From contig JAQBRE010000002.1 in NCBI GenBank assembly GCA_028286605.1, positions 124,001 through 188,000 of the forward strand: DNA of 64,000 nucleotides. The letters are read 5' to 3'. The notes beneath the pieces were generated by a model. That model did not search any database. It had not been told where the DNA came from and saw only the letters and a list, made by a program, of their open reading frames with translations. Below, piece after piece: positions 16,131 through 24,481 of the stretch. The position numbers and the translations under genes are program-made. This stretch comes from Parcubacteria group bacterium. GTDB lineage: Bacteria; Patescibacteria; Paceibacteria; UBA9973; UBA2103. Numbering within the stretch: the first letter of the stretch is position 1; each line of letters starts with the position of its first letter.

Positions 16131-16394
16131 ATGAAAGCAGTCGTTATCGGTGAACCATCGGGCGCATCAATAGAGACCATAATGACTGTGTATCCTCGCC
16201 ACAAAGCCTTTGTTGATATGTTTACCGAGCGCGGCGAAGTGATCGGAATCGGCCCTTTCACAGATCTGGGCAACATGGCTATTTTCAGGAGTCGAGAGGC
16301 TGCAGAAGAATTTGTTACGCTTGACCCCTTTATTCTAGAGGGGTTGGTGAAATCATTTACAATTCGAGATTGGAATGACGGGATGCTTGCGTAG
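16131..16394 (+). CDS. YciI-like protein
   Basis: 87 residues with the YCII-related alpha/beta ferredoxin-like pattern: MKAVVIGEPSG..., PRHKAFVDMFTERGEVIGIGPF, and FRSREAAEEFVTLDPFILEGLV. The family contains a conserved His/Asp pair of unknown catalytic role; R-H at PRHKAF and D at TLDPF fit. TATAAT (16117-16122) lies 8 bases upstream of the ATG. Confidence 0.82.
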   Translation: MKAVVIGEPSGASIETIMTVYPRHKAFVDMFTERGEVIGIGPFTDLGNMAIFRSREAAEEFVTLDPFILEGLVKSFTIRDWNDGMLA

Positions 16395-16422
16395 ATTCAC
16401 TTAATAAAGTGATAACTAAATT

Positions 16423-16818
16423 ATGAAAAGAAAGCTTAGCGTGCGATCACTAAGACTTTTATTTTGGATAACGATTGCAAATTATATTGCTCAAATTCCT
16501 TACTATCTTTATAACTATTACTTTCCGTATCATGTCTTGCCGACAGTAAGTGCAATAGGGCTTCTTGGATTCACGTTGTTGTGGTTTTTGGTTGGATATT
16601 TTGGAACTCTGCATGGCTTGAAATATTGTTTCTCGATTCTTATCGGATTTTTGTCAGTTGAAGCACTTTTCTATCTGCATTCGTTTGTGTTCGGAGCTTT
16701 CTTTTTTCAAATGCAAAATCCGCATCTGATTATAAAAACTGTATTTTTAGTCGGATACATAAGTGGGGCAGCGGCCGGATATTATGTGTACCGTCTAATT
16801 AAATCTCCAAACGCATAG
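16423..16818 (+). CDS. Small four-helix membrane protein, AT-rich
   Basis: 131 residues, not recognised, with about four hydrophobic segments and many Tyr/Phe. Base composition is clearly more AT-rich than the neighbours (frequent TTT, ATT, TAT codons), which suggests recent transfer. It starts 28 bases after the YciI gene with no Shine-Dalgarno. Topology is inferred only from hydrophobicity. Confidence 0.6.
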   Translation: MKRKLSVRSLRLLFWITIANYIAQIPYYLYNYYFPYHVLPTVSAIGLLGFTLLWFLVGYFGTLHGLKYCFSILIGFLSVEALFYLHSFVFGAFFFQMQNPHLIIKTVFLVGYISGAAAGYYVYRLIKSPNA

Positions 16819-16956
16819 ATTCCAACATCGTCCCAGATAGCTAGCGGCGCTATTTGGCAAAGAAGGCAGTTCTATTTGAGCATTTGATGCTATCCCCACC
16901 TCGTGTTTTTTCGAGGCTGCTAGGCTTCGAGGGTATACGTTAATCCGAATTCATAC

Positions 16957-17577
16957 ATGAAACTCTATTATTCTCCTGGCGCGTGCTCACTTTCGCCACA
17001 TATCGTCGCTCGCGAGGGAAAACTACCTGTCGAGCTTTCCAAAGTTACGTTTTCAGCAGAAGGTCGCACGACTGCGGAGGGCGAAGATTTCTACAAACTA
17101 AACCCGAAGGGCGGGTACATACCAGCACTGCGAATTGATTCAGGCGAAGTTATCGCAGAAGGCGTCGCCATCGTGCAGTATCTTGCAGACCAGTCTTCCG
17201 TATCGATGACACCAGAGAAGGGTACGATTGAGTACTACCGCATGCTCGAGTGGCTTACATTCATCAGTTCAGAGCTTCATAAGGGATTTTCTCCTTTGTA
17301 TGCGTCGAACATCACCGAAGAAGCTAAGGAAGCGCAGATCAAGAAGATTTTCGGCCGTATGGCATTTGCAGAACTAGAGCTCGGGAAGCATACATATCTT
17401 ATCGGTGACACGTTCACCATTGCGGATGCCTATCTGTACACGATCATGCGCTGGACGAAGCGTTTTGAAATGAGCCTTGCCGCACATCCGAACATCGCTG
17501 CGTTCATGGCACGCATGGAGCAGCGTGACGGCGTGAAGGAAGCGCTTAAGGAAGAGGAGCTCGATCCGATTCAGTAA
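16957..17577 (+). CDS. Glutathione S-transferase, beta-class-like
   Basis: 206 residues, closely following proteobacterial beta-class GST (Escherichia coli GstA). N-terminal KLYYSPGACSLSPHI contains the catalytic Cys (C10). ...NPKGGYIPAL... and GEVIAEGVAIVQYLAD are the glutathione-site motifs, and ELHKGFSPLY keeps the second active-site His. It conjugates or reduces electrophiles with glutathione. CPR bacteria are generally not known to make glutathione, so the thiol would have to come from a host or the enzyme has another role. Probable horizontal acquisition. Confidence 0.9.
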   Translation: MKLYYSPGACSLSPHIVAREGKLPVELSKVTFSAEGRTTAEGEDFYKLNPKGGYIPALRIDSGEVIAEGVAIVQYLADQSSVSMTPEKGTIEYYRMLEWLTFISSELHKGFSPLYASNITEEAKEAQIKKIFGRMAFAELELGKHTYLIGDTFTIADAYLYTIMRWTKRFEMSLAAHPNIAAFMARMEQRDGVKEALKEEELDPIQ

Positions 17578-17595
17578 GAGATTTGTAAAGGGTGC

Positions 17596-17636
17596 ACGAG
17601 TGAAGGCCGCCATGGAACATGGCGGCCTTCACTCGT
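17596..17636. terminator. Long perfect hairpin between converging genes
   Basis: A 19-bp perfect stem (17596-17614 / 17618-17636) with a GAA loop, between the ends of the GST gene and the minus-strand membrane protein gene. There is no T run on either side, so its action as terminator is less certain than for other hairpins here. Confidence 0.6.
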
Positions 17637-17646
17637 ACCTCGTGCT

Positions 17647-18069
17647 CTATGTTTTCTTCACCACCATCGCGTGAATATCCTGCGTAAGCTCGTTATTGAT
17701 CTCAATGAGGCGATGTACTTCGTCCTGCATCTTCAGGAGCGCCTCGGCATCTTTGAATGTCTGAAGCGCCTGCTTGTCGGAAGCGGCAGCAGATACTTTC
17801 TGGCCGACCATGATTATGGAAAGCAGCACGAGCTGGATGAAGGTCTGCGCAAGCCATGCAATGAACGTGGCAACGCCGCCATGTATCGCTGCAGGAAGGC
17901 TTACTAAGGCGATTATCGCGAATAGGTACGCGCACCACATGGTACCGACGCCATTCGTAATAAGCATCGCAAGCGTTCCGTTGAAGCCGATCTGCTCATG
18001 CGTAGTAAGATGCGGGCCGGCCTTCGTTCGTTCTTCGATGCGCGGATTCGGAATATGTTCGTTTTTCAT
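17647..18069 (-). CDS. Predicted two-helix membrane protein
   Basis: 140 residues. It has an N-terminal polar part (1-30), two hydrophobic helices (GTMWCAYLFAIIALVSLPAA and FIAWLAQTFIQLVLLSIIMVG) and a C-terminal coiled-coil-like helix (KQALQTFKDAEALLKMQDEVHRLIEINNEL). The pattern resembles small DUF1003/low-affinity-permease-like membrane proteins, but I cannot name the family firmly. TATACT lies 6 bases before the start, so probably leaderless, back to back with the prepilin promoter. Confidence 0.65.
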   Translation of the reverse strand: MKNEHIPNPRIEERTKAGPHLTTHEQIGFNGTLAMLITNGVGTMWCAYLFAIIALVSLPAAIHGGVATFIAWLAQTFIQLVLLSIIMVGQKVSAAASDKQALQTFKDAEALLKMQDEVHRLIEINNELTQDIHAMVVKKT

Positions 18070-18117
18070 ACCAGTAGTATAGAGGATAGTCGGAGCGGTG
18101 CGGTATCATGTCGCTAT

Positions 18118-19821
18118 ATGCAGCGCACGATGCGAGGGATGACACTCATCGATGTAGTCGTGGGCACGGCACTGATCCTTATCGTTTTTCTGGGTCTATT
18201 CGGGTTGATTCGCGCATCAGTGGATGTGGTGCAACTTACGAAAGCGAAAGCAGTCGCGACGACGATCGCAGAAAGTCAGATGGAATACGTGCGTTCGCTC
18301 TCCTACGGCGGTGTCGGCACGGTTGGCGGCATTCCTTCAGGCATCATTCCGCAGAATTCAACCACGACGAGCAACGGTGTTGCGTACGGCGTGCGCACCT
18401 TTATTGATTATGCGGATGATCCTGCAGACGGCCTTGGTGCCGCAGATACGAATGGCATCATTACGGACTATAAGCGCGTAAAGGTTACTGTGAACTACAC
18501 GGCAGGCGGTCAGCCGCGCACGGTGACCCTTATTTCGAACTACAGTCCGATCGGGCTTGAAACGACCACCGGCGGCGGCACGCTGAAGATCGTCGTGGTC
18601 AGCGCGAGCGGAACAGGCGTATCGGGCGCTTCGGTGCACATTGTTAACACGGTGCTAGGCGTCGACGTAACGACGTTTTCTGATTCTACGGGCGTAGTGT
18701 ATTTACCGGGCGCGTTACCTTCGAGCCAATACCAGATATATGTAACGAAAGCCGGATACTCTTCAGCGCAGACCTATCTGCGTGATTCGACGAATCAGAA
18801 TCCGACGCCAGGGTACCTCACGGTCTCAATGAACCTCACCACGACAGGCACCTTCGCCATCGATGTGCTCTCGGCGCTTACGATGCATACGTACACGCCC
18901 GTCGCCACGACAACGTACACTGACTCGTTCTCGAATGGTTCGAATCTTGCATCGCAAACCAATACGCAGATTACGGGCAGTTCAATTACGTTAGCGAATG
19001 GCGGTAGTGGCTACGCACTAAGCGGTACTGCAGTATCGAATGTGATTACGCCGACGTACCTTGTTTCTTGGAGATCAGCGAGCACAACGAGTTCTATGCC
19101 GGCAGGCACGACCGTGGTGCTGCACATCGTAGACGGAAGCGGCACGCTATTGCCCGACAGCGTCCTTTCAGGAAATAGTACTGGCTTTACGGCACCGGTT
19201 GATCTTTCGGCAGTGTCGACGACGACCTATCCGACGCTTGCGCTGCGTGCAGATCTCACGACGAATGCAACCACCACGACTCCGCTCGTGCAGGACTGGG
19301 GTCTTTCATACGCGCGTGGCCCGATACCGCTGGCAAACGTGCCGTTCACGCTTACCGGCGCTAAGACCGTCGGCTCAACCGGTGCAGGTGCTCCTATCTA
19401 TAAGACGACAGTGTCGACGACGACGGATAGTACAGGGACGAATCCGCTTTCGCTCGAATGGGATGCGTATACTCTGGCAGTTTCCAGCTACGACACGGCA
19501 GATGTCTGTAACGCGCCACCGTATACGATCGCGCCAGGGACCAGTGCGGACACGTCGCTGTATCTCGTAGCGCCCACGACGAACTCGCTGCTGGTTTCGG
19601 CGCGTGATTCAAACGGCGCTGCCGTGCCGGGCGCAACGGTAGTCCTTTCAAAGACCGGTTTCACCAGCACGGTAACGACAAGCGCATGCGGCGGCGCATA
19701 TTTCGGCGGGATAGCAGCTTCAAGCGCGTACACTATTACGGTAAGCAAGGCAGGGTACACGACGGATACGAATACCGGAGTGAATCTTACCGGCCACACT
19801 TTCTATGCAGACTCGCTTTAA
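18118..19821 (+). CDS. Large prepilin-like protein with carboxypeptidase-regulatory-like repeats
   Basis: About 567 residues. The N-terminus has a class III prepilin leader and helix (MRGMTLIDVVVGTALILIVF) with cleavage expected after Gly. The rest is extracellular, Thr/Ser/Gly-rich. It includes two domains of the carboxypeptidase-regulatory-like/Ig plan (about 160-235, SGASVHIVN...YVTKAGYSS; about 490-560, VPGATVVLS...TVSKAGYTT). Such a protein could sit at the pilus tip as an adhesin. ATG 18118 is chosen because TATCAT (18104-18109) lies 8 bases upstream and the leader peptide begins there. Confidence 0.82.
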   Translation: MQRTMRGMTLIDVVVGTALILIVFLGLFGLIRASVDVVQLTKAKAVATTIAESQMEYVRSLSYGGVGTVGGIPSGIIPQNSTTTSNGVAYGVRTFIDYADDPADGLGAADTNGIITDYKRVKVTVNYTAGGQPRTVTLISNYSPIGLETTTGGGTLKIVVVSASGTGVSGASVHIVNTVLGVDVTTFSDSTGVVYLPGALPSSQYQIYVTKAGYSSAQTYLRDSTNQNPTPGYLTVSMNLTTTGTFAIDVLSALTMHTYTPVATTTYTDSFSNGSNLASQTNTQITGSSITLANGGSGYALSGTAVSNVITPTYLVSWRSASTTSSMPAGTTVVLHIVDGSGTLLPDSVLSGNSTGFTAPVDLSAVSTTTYPTLALRADLTTNATTTTPLVQDWGLSYARGPIPLANVPFTLTGAKTVGSTGAGAPIYKTTVSTTTDSTGTNPLSLEWDAYTLAVSSYDTADVCNAPPYTIAPGTSADTSLYLVAPTTNSLLVSARDSNGAAVPGATVVLSKTGFTSTVTTSACGGAYFGGIAASSAYTITVSKAGYTTDTNTGVNLTGHTFYADSL

Positions 19822-20425
19822 TTCAGGCACGGCCGCGCCGGCACGGCGCGGTTTCACCCTCGTCGAGATGCTCGTGGTCATTGCTATCACGGTTATGGTC
19901 GGCGGTGCAGTAACGGGCATGATCCAGTATTTCTATCAGAAGAATGCATACTTGCTTGAACAGACCGACGCGCTTGATAATGCCCGCCGCACGATGCTGG
20001 ATGCTGTACGTTCTTTACGCGAAGCGTCGTATGGGGACGATGGCGCATATCCGGTCGCCGTTGCAGCGACCTCTACCGTAACGTTCTTTGCTGACATCGA
20101 TAGTGACGGTTCCGTAGAAAAGGTTCGTTATTATCTCTCTAATGGAACGTTATATCGCGGCGTAACTAATTCCGTAGGCTCGCCGCCTTCATATGCGGGT
20201 CAGCCCGAAGCAACAACGACCGTTGCTGCTTATGTGCGCAACTCAACCTCTACGCCGCTCTTCACGTATTATGACAATACCGGCGCGACGCTTCCTGCCG
20301 TGTCTACCGATCCTTCACAAGTTTCTGCCGTGATGGTGTCGGTATGGATCGACCTCAATCCGAACCGTGCGCCAAATGTATTTAATCTTTCGGAAACGGC
20401 GACGCTTCGCAATTTGCGCAATTAA
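19805..20425 (+). CDS. Prepilin-type protein (PulJ/PilW-like minor pilin)
   Basis: 206 residues. RRGFTLVEMLVVIAITVMVG is a classic prepilin cleavage/methylation motif after a 16-residue leader. The body has a long amphipathic helix (TDALDNARRTMLDAVRSLREA) and a C-terminal beta region. It overlaps the preceding gene by 17 bases, so the two are translationally linked. Minor pilins start pilus assembly. Confidence 0.88.
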   Translation: MQTRFNSGTAAPARRGFTLVEMLVVIAITVMVGGAVTGMIQYFYQKNAYLLEQTDALDNARRTMLDAVRSLREASYGDDGAYPVAVAATSTVTFFADIDSDGSVEKVRYYLSNGTLYRGVTNSVGSPPSYAGQPEATTTVAAYVRNSTSTPLFTYYDNTGATLPAVSTDPSQVSAVMVSVWIDLNPNRAPNVFNLSETATLRNLRN

Positions 20426-20426
20426 C

Positions 20427-21890
20427 ATGAACCGAACCTCATCTCATTTGCTCTATTCTCATCCGCGCGGCGGCTATCTTATGCTGATGGCTATTGTCTT
20501 CGGCGCTATCTTCCTTACGGTTATCGGTGCGCTTTCAAGCTATGTGCTTACCGAGAATCATTCGCAGTCTTCTACGACAGGTCGCAGCAAGGCGCTCGCG
20601 ATGGCGGAAGCGGGTTTGGAATATTATCGCTGGCATCTCGCGCATTTTCCCATCGATCTTCAGAACGGTACCAACCATCAAGGACCGTACACTATTCCGT
20701 ATAACGATCCTGAAGGCGGCGTTGCTGGCTCTATTACGCTTGGTATCACCGGCAACATGTCGTGCGGGCAGATCACCTCTATCGATATTAATTCAACGGG
20801 CGCGCCGAACGACGGCACGAATGTGTCGCGCACGCTGTATGCGAAATATGCGCAACCTACGGTTGCGCAGTATTCCTACATCCTGAACGACAGCGTATGG
20901 GCAGGTAGCGACCGCATTATCAATGGGCCGTATCATGCGAACGGCGGTATCCGCATGGATGGTACAGCGAACGCGCCGGTTACCAGCTCGCTCGCGACAT
21001 GGTCGTGCACTTCTTCCTTCGGCTGCGCTTCTACGCAGACCGTAAACGGCGTGTTCGGCGCCGGTCCGAATCAGAACCTCTGGTCATACCCTACGCCGCA
21101 GGTGGACTTCAGTGGTATCGCGGCGAACTTCACAGCGCTCAAGGCGAAGGCGCAGGCGGGGGCACCAAGCGGCGGCATCTATCTTCCACGCATAAGCACC
21201 GGCACGAATACGACGAGCGTGAATTATTGGAAGGGCTATCACCTTACATTCAATGCTAATGGCACGGTTACTGTAACAAAGGTGACGGGCATTACGCCGC
21301 TCAGCGTAACGCCTGTAAATAACGCTGACGCGACGACAGATTACACTCTGATTTCGAACGAGACCTCTTTTAATACGTATACGATTCCTGCAGCCTGCGG
21401 CCTTATCTATGTGGAAGACAACGTGTGGGTAGATGGCGTCGTTCCTTCTAAAGTAACGCTCGTCGCAGCGAATGTCGTAACGGCAGGCATCGCACCGAAT
21501 GCGATGCTGGACGGAAACATCACCTACGCGAATAGCTCAGCGGGCCTTACGCTCATTGCAGAGAACGACATTCTCATCACGCCGAATTCTCCCAACAACA
21601 TGAGTCTGAATGGCATCTTCGTCGCACAGGGCGGCGCCTTTGGACGTAACTATTACGGCGCGTACGGATGCGGTGGCACCTATGAGCCTCGCAATTCGCT
21701 CACTATTCACGGTACGACGGTTTCAAATAAGCGTACTGGTACGAAATGGGTGGATGGCTGCGGCAGTGGTAGCGATGCAGGCTATCAAAACCGTGTTGAC
21801 GCGTACGACCGTGTTCTTTCAACGGACCCGCCGCCGTTTACGCCAGCCATCTCTTCGGTATTCCAGTTCGTCGATTGGCGAGAGGAGTAG
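20427..21890 (+). CDS. Pilus assembly protein (PilX/PilY-like, large ectodomain)
   Basis: About 487 residues. An N-terminal hydrophobic helix (YLMLMAIVFGAIFLTVIGAL) preceded by PRGG and followed by ENHSQSSTTGRSKALAMAEAG matches the PilX-type minor pilin start. The large extracellular part is Asn/Thr/Gly-rich. It begins 1 base after the previous stop, completing a three-gene minor-pilin operon. ATG 20427 is preferred over an upstream in-frame start because it lets the genes abut and preserves the leader. Confidence 0.78.
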   Translation: MNRTSSHLLYSHPRGGYLMLMAIVFGAIFLTVIGALSSYVLTENHSQSSTTGRSKALAMAEAGLEYYRWHLAHFPIDLQNGTNHQGPYTIPYNDPEGGVAGSITLGITGNMSCGQITSIDINSTGAPNDGTNVSRTLYAKYAQPTVAQYSYILNDSVWAGSDRIINGPYHANGGIRMDGTANAPVTSSLATWSCTSSFGCASTQTVNGVFGAGPNQNLWSYPTPQVDFSGIAANFTALKAKAQAGAPSGGIYLPRISTGTNTTSVNYWKGYHLTFNANGTVTVTKVTGITPLSVTPVNNADATTDYTLISNETSFNTYTIPAACGLIYVEDNVWVDGVVPSKVTLVAANVVTAGIAPNAMLDGNITYANSSAGLTLIAENDILITPNSPNNMSLNGIFVAQGGAFGRNYYGAYGCGGTYEPRNSLTIHGTTVSNKRTGTKWVDGCGSGSDAGYQNRVDAYDRVLSTDPPPFTPAISSVFQFVDWREE

Positions 21891-21902
21891 TACCATAGTG
21901 AT

Positions 21903-22643
21903 ATGATGATCGCCGCGAATTGGAAGGCGTATGTAGAAACGCCACAGAAAGCGAAGGCGCTGTTCGCTGCAGCGAAGAAGCTCGCTGCGCGCAAAGGCTT
22001 GGAAATTGTTCTTGCGCCGCCTGCGCCTTACCTTGGCTTGCTTGCGCCCGGGAATCGTTCGAAAGTTTCTTTTGCTGCGCAAGATATCTCCGACTCTATG
22101 GGGGGCGCGGCTACCGGCGAAGTAACCGCTGCGGCAATCGCTAGCGTGGGGGCAACGTATGCGATCGTCGGTCATTCTGAGCGCCGCGCCCGTGGGGAGA
22201 CCGACGCGATAGTCCTCAGCAAGGCGCAACACGCGCTTGCGCATGGCCTGCGGCCTATCTTATGCATAGGCGAACACGAGCGTGATAGCGAAGCGCACTA
22301 CCTTCAATTCATTCGCGCACAGATCAGTGTGGTCTTTTCCGCACTCACCATGCAAGAACGTCTGCAGGTCGTCGTTGCCTATGAACCGATCTGGGCGATA
22401 GGAAAAACCTCCGCTGAAGCGATTACTCCCGAAGATCTTGCCGAGATGGTCTTATATATACGAAAAGTCCTGGGCGACGGCCTCGTTGGTGATGCTCAGG
22501 CTACTAAGGTGCTGTACGGCGGCTCTGTTGAGCCAGGGAATGAGCGCAGCCTTGCTGGCGGAAGCGGGGTGGATGGCTTTCTTATAGGGCACGCGAGCAC
22601 GAATGTTCAGGATTTTATCCTGCTCGGCAAAGCAGTGTCGTAG
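21903..22643 (+). CDS. tpiA: Triosephosphate isomerase
   Basis: 246 residues. It interconverts dihydroxyacetone phosphate and glyceraldehyde 3-phosphate. Catalytic residues are visible: N6/K8 in AANWKAY, H91 in VGHSERR, E161 in AYEPIWAIG, and phosphate loop GGSVEPGN. TACCAT (21891-21896) is 6 bases before the first of two ATGs (21903, 21906). Pgk follows after one small divergent gene, giving a glycolytic pair. Confidence 0.96.
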   Translation: MMIAANWKAYVETPQKAKALFAAAKKLAARKGLEIVLAPPAPYLGLLAPGNRSKVSFAAQDISDSMGGAATGEVTAAAIASVGATYAIVGHSERRARGETDAIVLSKAQHALAHGLRPILCIGEHERDSEAHYLQFIRAQISVVFSALTMQERLQVVVAYEPIWAIGKTSAEAITPEDLAEMVLYIRKVLGDGLVGDAQATKVLYGGSVEPGNERSLAGGSGVDGFLIGHASTNVQDFILLGKAVS

Positions 22644-22646
22644 GCG

Positions 22647-22853
22647 CTATTGTCCGAGCGTTTGAAGCGGCGTTACGTAATTCGCCATGAACGTAGGAAT
22701 CGCAAAGGCGAGTCCTATTACTGGCAGAACGAACAGTACGGCGGAGGTGATCAGCGTCCAAAGGAAATACTTGCGAGTTTTCTCGACAGAGATGTAAATC
22801 TTATCGATTTTCTGTTCAAGCGCAGCGAAACGAGTTTCAAGAATTGGATCCAT
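22647..22853 (-). CDS. Small membrane protein with coiled-coil head
   Basis: 68 residues: MDPILETRFAALEQKIDKIY as an amphipathic helix, KTRKYF, a helix WTLITSAVLFVLPVIGLAFA and a short tail. Not assigned to a function. TATACT lies 9 bases upstream of ATG 22853, which favours this start over one nine codons earlier. It lies between tpiA and pgk on the opposite strand. Confidence 0.65.
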   Translation of the reverse strand: MDPILETRFAALEQKIDKIYISVEKTRKYFLWTLITSAVLFVLPVIGLAFAIPTFMANYVTPLQTLGQ

Positions 22854-22902
22854 ATGCAGAAAAGTATACCGTATGGCCAACGTCGTGCGGTATTATGCAT
22901 TC

Positions 22903-24039
22903 ATGAGAAGTATCCGCGAAATTCCTGATCTTACGAACGTTCCCGTTCTGGTGCGTGCAGCACTGAATGTACCCATCGTTGATGGGAAAGTCGCGAATAC
23001 GTTCCGATTGCGCAGCGCGCTCCCGACTGTCGAGTATCTTCGTTCAAAACATGCACGCGTTATCTTAATTGGTCACCTGGGTGAAAAAGGAACAGAAACG
23101 CTCGCACCCGTGTGCGAGGCGATGAAAGAATTCGTCCCGCGCCTTTCATTCTGCCCTGTATCTACGGGCCCGGACGCACGCGCTGCGGTACGTGCCATGG
23201 CTGCCGGCGATGTTCTGATGCTTGAGAATCTTCGTCGTGATGCGGGTGAAGTGAAGAATGATAAGAAGTTCGCTGCGGCGCTTGCCGAGCTTGGCGATAT
23301 CTTCGTGATGGATGCGTTTGATGTATGTCATCGCGAGCACGCGTCTGTCGTTGGCGTACCTGAATTACTGCAATCCTATGCCGGCCTGCTCGTTGAGGAA
23401 GAAGTGAAGCAGCTCACGAAGGCGCTCACGCCAGGAACGCCATCACTCGCAATCATCGGCGGTGCGAAGTTCTCTACGAAAGAGCCCGTGCTTACGCGAT
23501 TGCTCGAAGTATATAATCGCGTGTTCGTAGGCGGAGCGCTCGCGAATGATTTCATGCGGGTGAGCGGGAAGGGAGTAGGAAAATCGCTCATATCAACGGA
23601 TGCCGATGATCGCGCGATACGCACGCTTATGGCGAGTCCGCGCTTGATGCTGCCGCTCGATGAAATAACAGCGCCCGGCGGCTCAACGCGAAGCGCTGGC
23701 CACACGGTAGGAATCGATGACGTGCCTGCGAATGAGATGATCCTTGATGATGGTCCCAAGACGGTGGACGCGCTCGCGAAGCTCGCGCTTAGCGCGAAGA
23801 CTATCCTGTGGAATGGTCCGCTCGGGAATTATGAGAATGGCTTCGTCGATTCAACGGAAGGTCTCGCGAAGGCTATCGCGCAATCGAGCGCGTATTCAAT
23901 ACTCGGAGGTGGCGACACGGTCGCCGCCGTTGAGAAGCTGGGTCTCTCCGATAAGTTCTCATTCATTTCTACAGGCGGTGGCGCGATGCTCGACTTCCTC
24001 GCTACCGGCACGCTTCCTGGCCTCAAAGAGCTAGGCTAA
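22903..24039 (+). CDS. pgk: Phosphoglycerate kinase, divergent
   Basis: 378 residues. It transfers phosphate from 1,3-bisphosphoglycerate to ADP. Recognisable motifs: ENLRRDAGE (R111), DAFDVCHREHAS (R144), IIGGAKFSTKEPV, GGALANDF, GGGDTVAAVE and STGGGAMLDFL. The usual VRxDFNVP is VRAALNVP (Asp to Ala at 20) and SHLGRP is GHLGEK (Arg to Glu at 61), so two of the standard 3-phosphoglycerate contacts are replaced. ATG 22903 follows TATTAT by 6 bases. Still very likely a Pgk, of a divergent type. Confidence 0.9.
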   Translation: MRSIREIPDLTNVPVLVRAALNVPIVDGKVANTFRLRSALPTVEYLRSKHARVILIGHLGEKGTETLAPVCEAMKEFVPRLSFCPVSTGPDARAAVRAMAAGDVLMLENLRRDAGEVKNDKKFAAALAELGDIFVMDAFDVCHREHASVVGVPELLQSYAGLLVEEEVKQLTKALTPGTPSLAIIGGAKFSTKEPVLTRLLEVYNRVFVGGALANDFMRVSGKGVGKSLISTDADDRAIRTLMASPRLMLPLDEITAPGGSTRSAGHTVGIDDVPANEMILDDGPKTVDALAKLALSAKTILWNGPLGNYENGFVDSTEGLAKAIAQSSAYSILGGGDTVAAVEKLGLSDKFSFISTGGGAMLDFLATGTLPGLKELG

Positions 24040-24441
24040 CTTCGCGCGAATCTTTTCGGCGATTTCGCTCGCTTCGCCCTCTTTGTAATCCTTGTGCGGC
24101 CACATGAAGAAGTTGTCGCCTTTGAATCGCGGAATAAGGTGCAGATGCATGTGGAAGACAATTTGTCCGGCCTCCGCACCATGGTTCGAATGAATGTTGA
24201 GCGCGTCAGCACCCACGGCATCACGGACTGCCGGCGCAATCTTTCGTACGGTTCGCATCACTGCGGCAAGCGTCGCGTCATCCGTATCGAAAATATTCTC
24301 TACCTGCTTCTTCGGAATGACGAGCGTGTGCCCTGGGCTCACCGGTGCAATGTCCAGAAAGGCAAGGGTATCGTCATCCTCATAGATAATTTCTGCGGGT
24401 ATCTCGCGCTTGATGATCTTGGTGAATATCGAATCTTCCAT
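24031..24441 (-). CDS. HIT-family (histidine triad) nucleotide-binding protein
   Basis: 136 residues. Motifs: CPF-less start MEDSIFTKIIKREIPAEIIYE, AFLDIAPVSPGHTLVIPK, and the histidine triad HMHLHLIPR. Hint-type enzymes hydrolyse AMP-amino acid/phosphoramidate bonds. TATCAT lies 8 bases before ATG 24441, back to back with recJ. The 3' end overlaps the pgk stop by 9 bases. Confidence 0.92.
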   Translation of the reverse strand: MEDSIFTKIIKREIPAEIIYEDDDTLAFLDIAPVSPGHTLVIPKKQVENIFDTDDATLAAVMRTVRKIAPAVRDAVGADALNIHSNHGAEAGQIVFHMHLHLIPRFKGDNFFMWPHKDYKEGEASEIAEKIRAKLA

Positions 24442-24481
24442 ATGCGCGCATGATAACGCATTTTGATACACTATGCAGACG

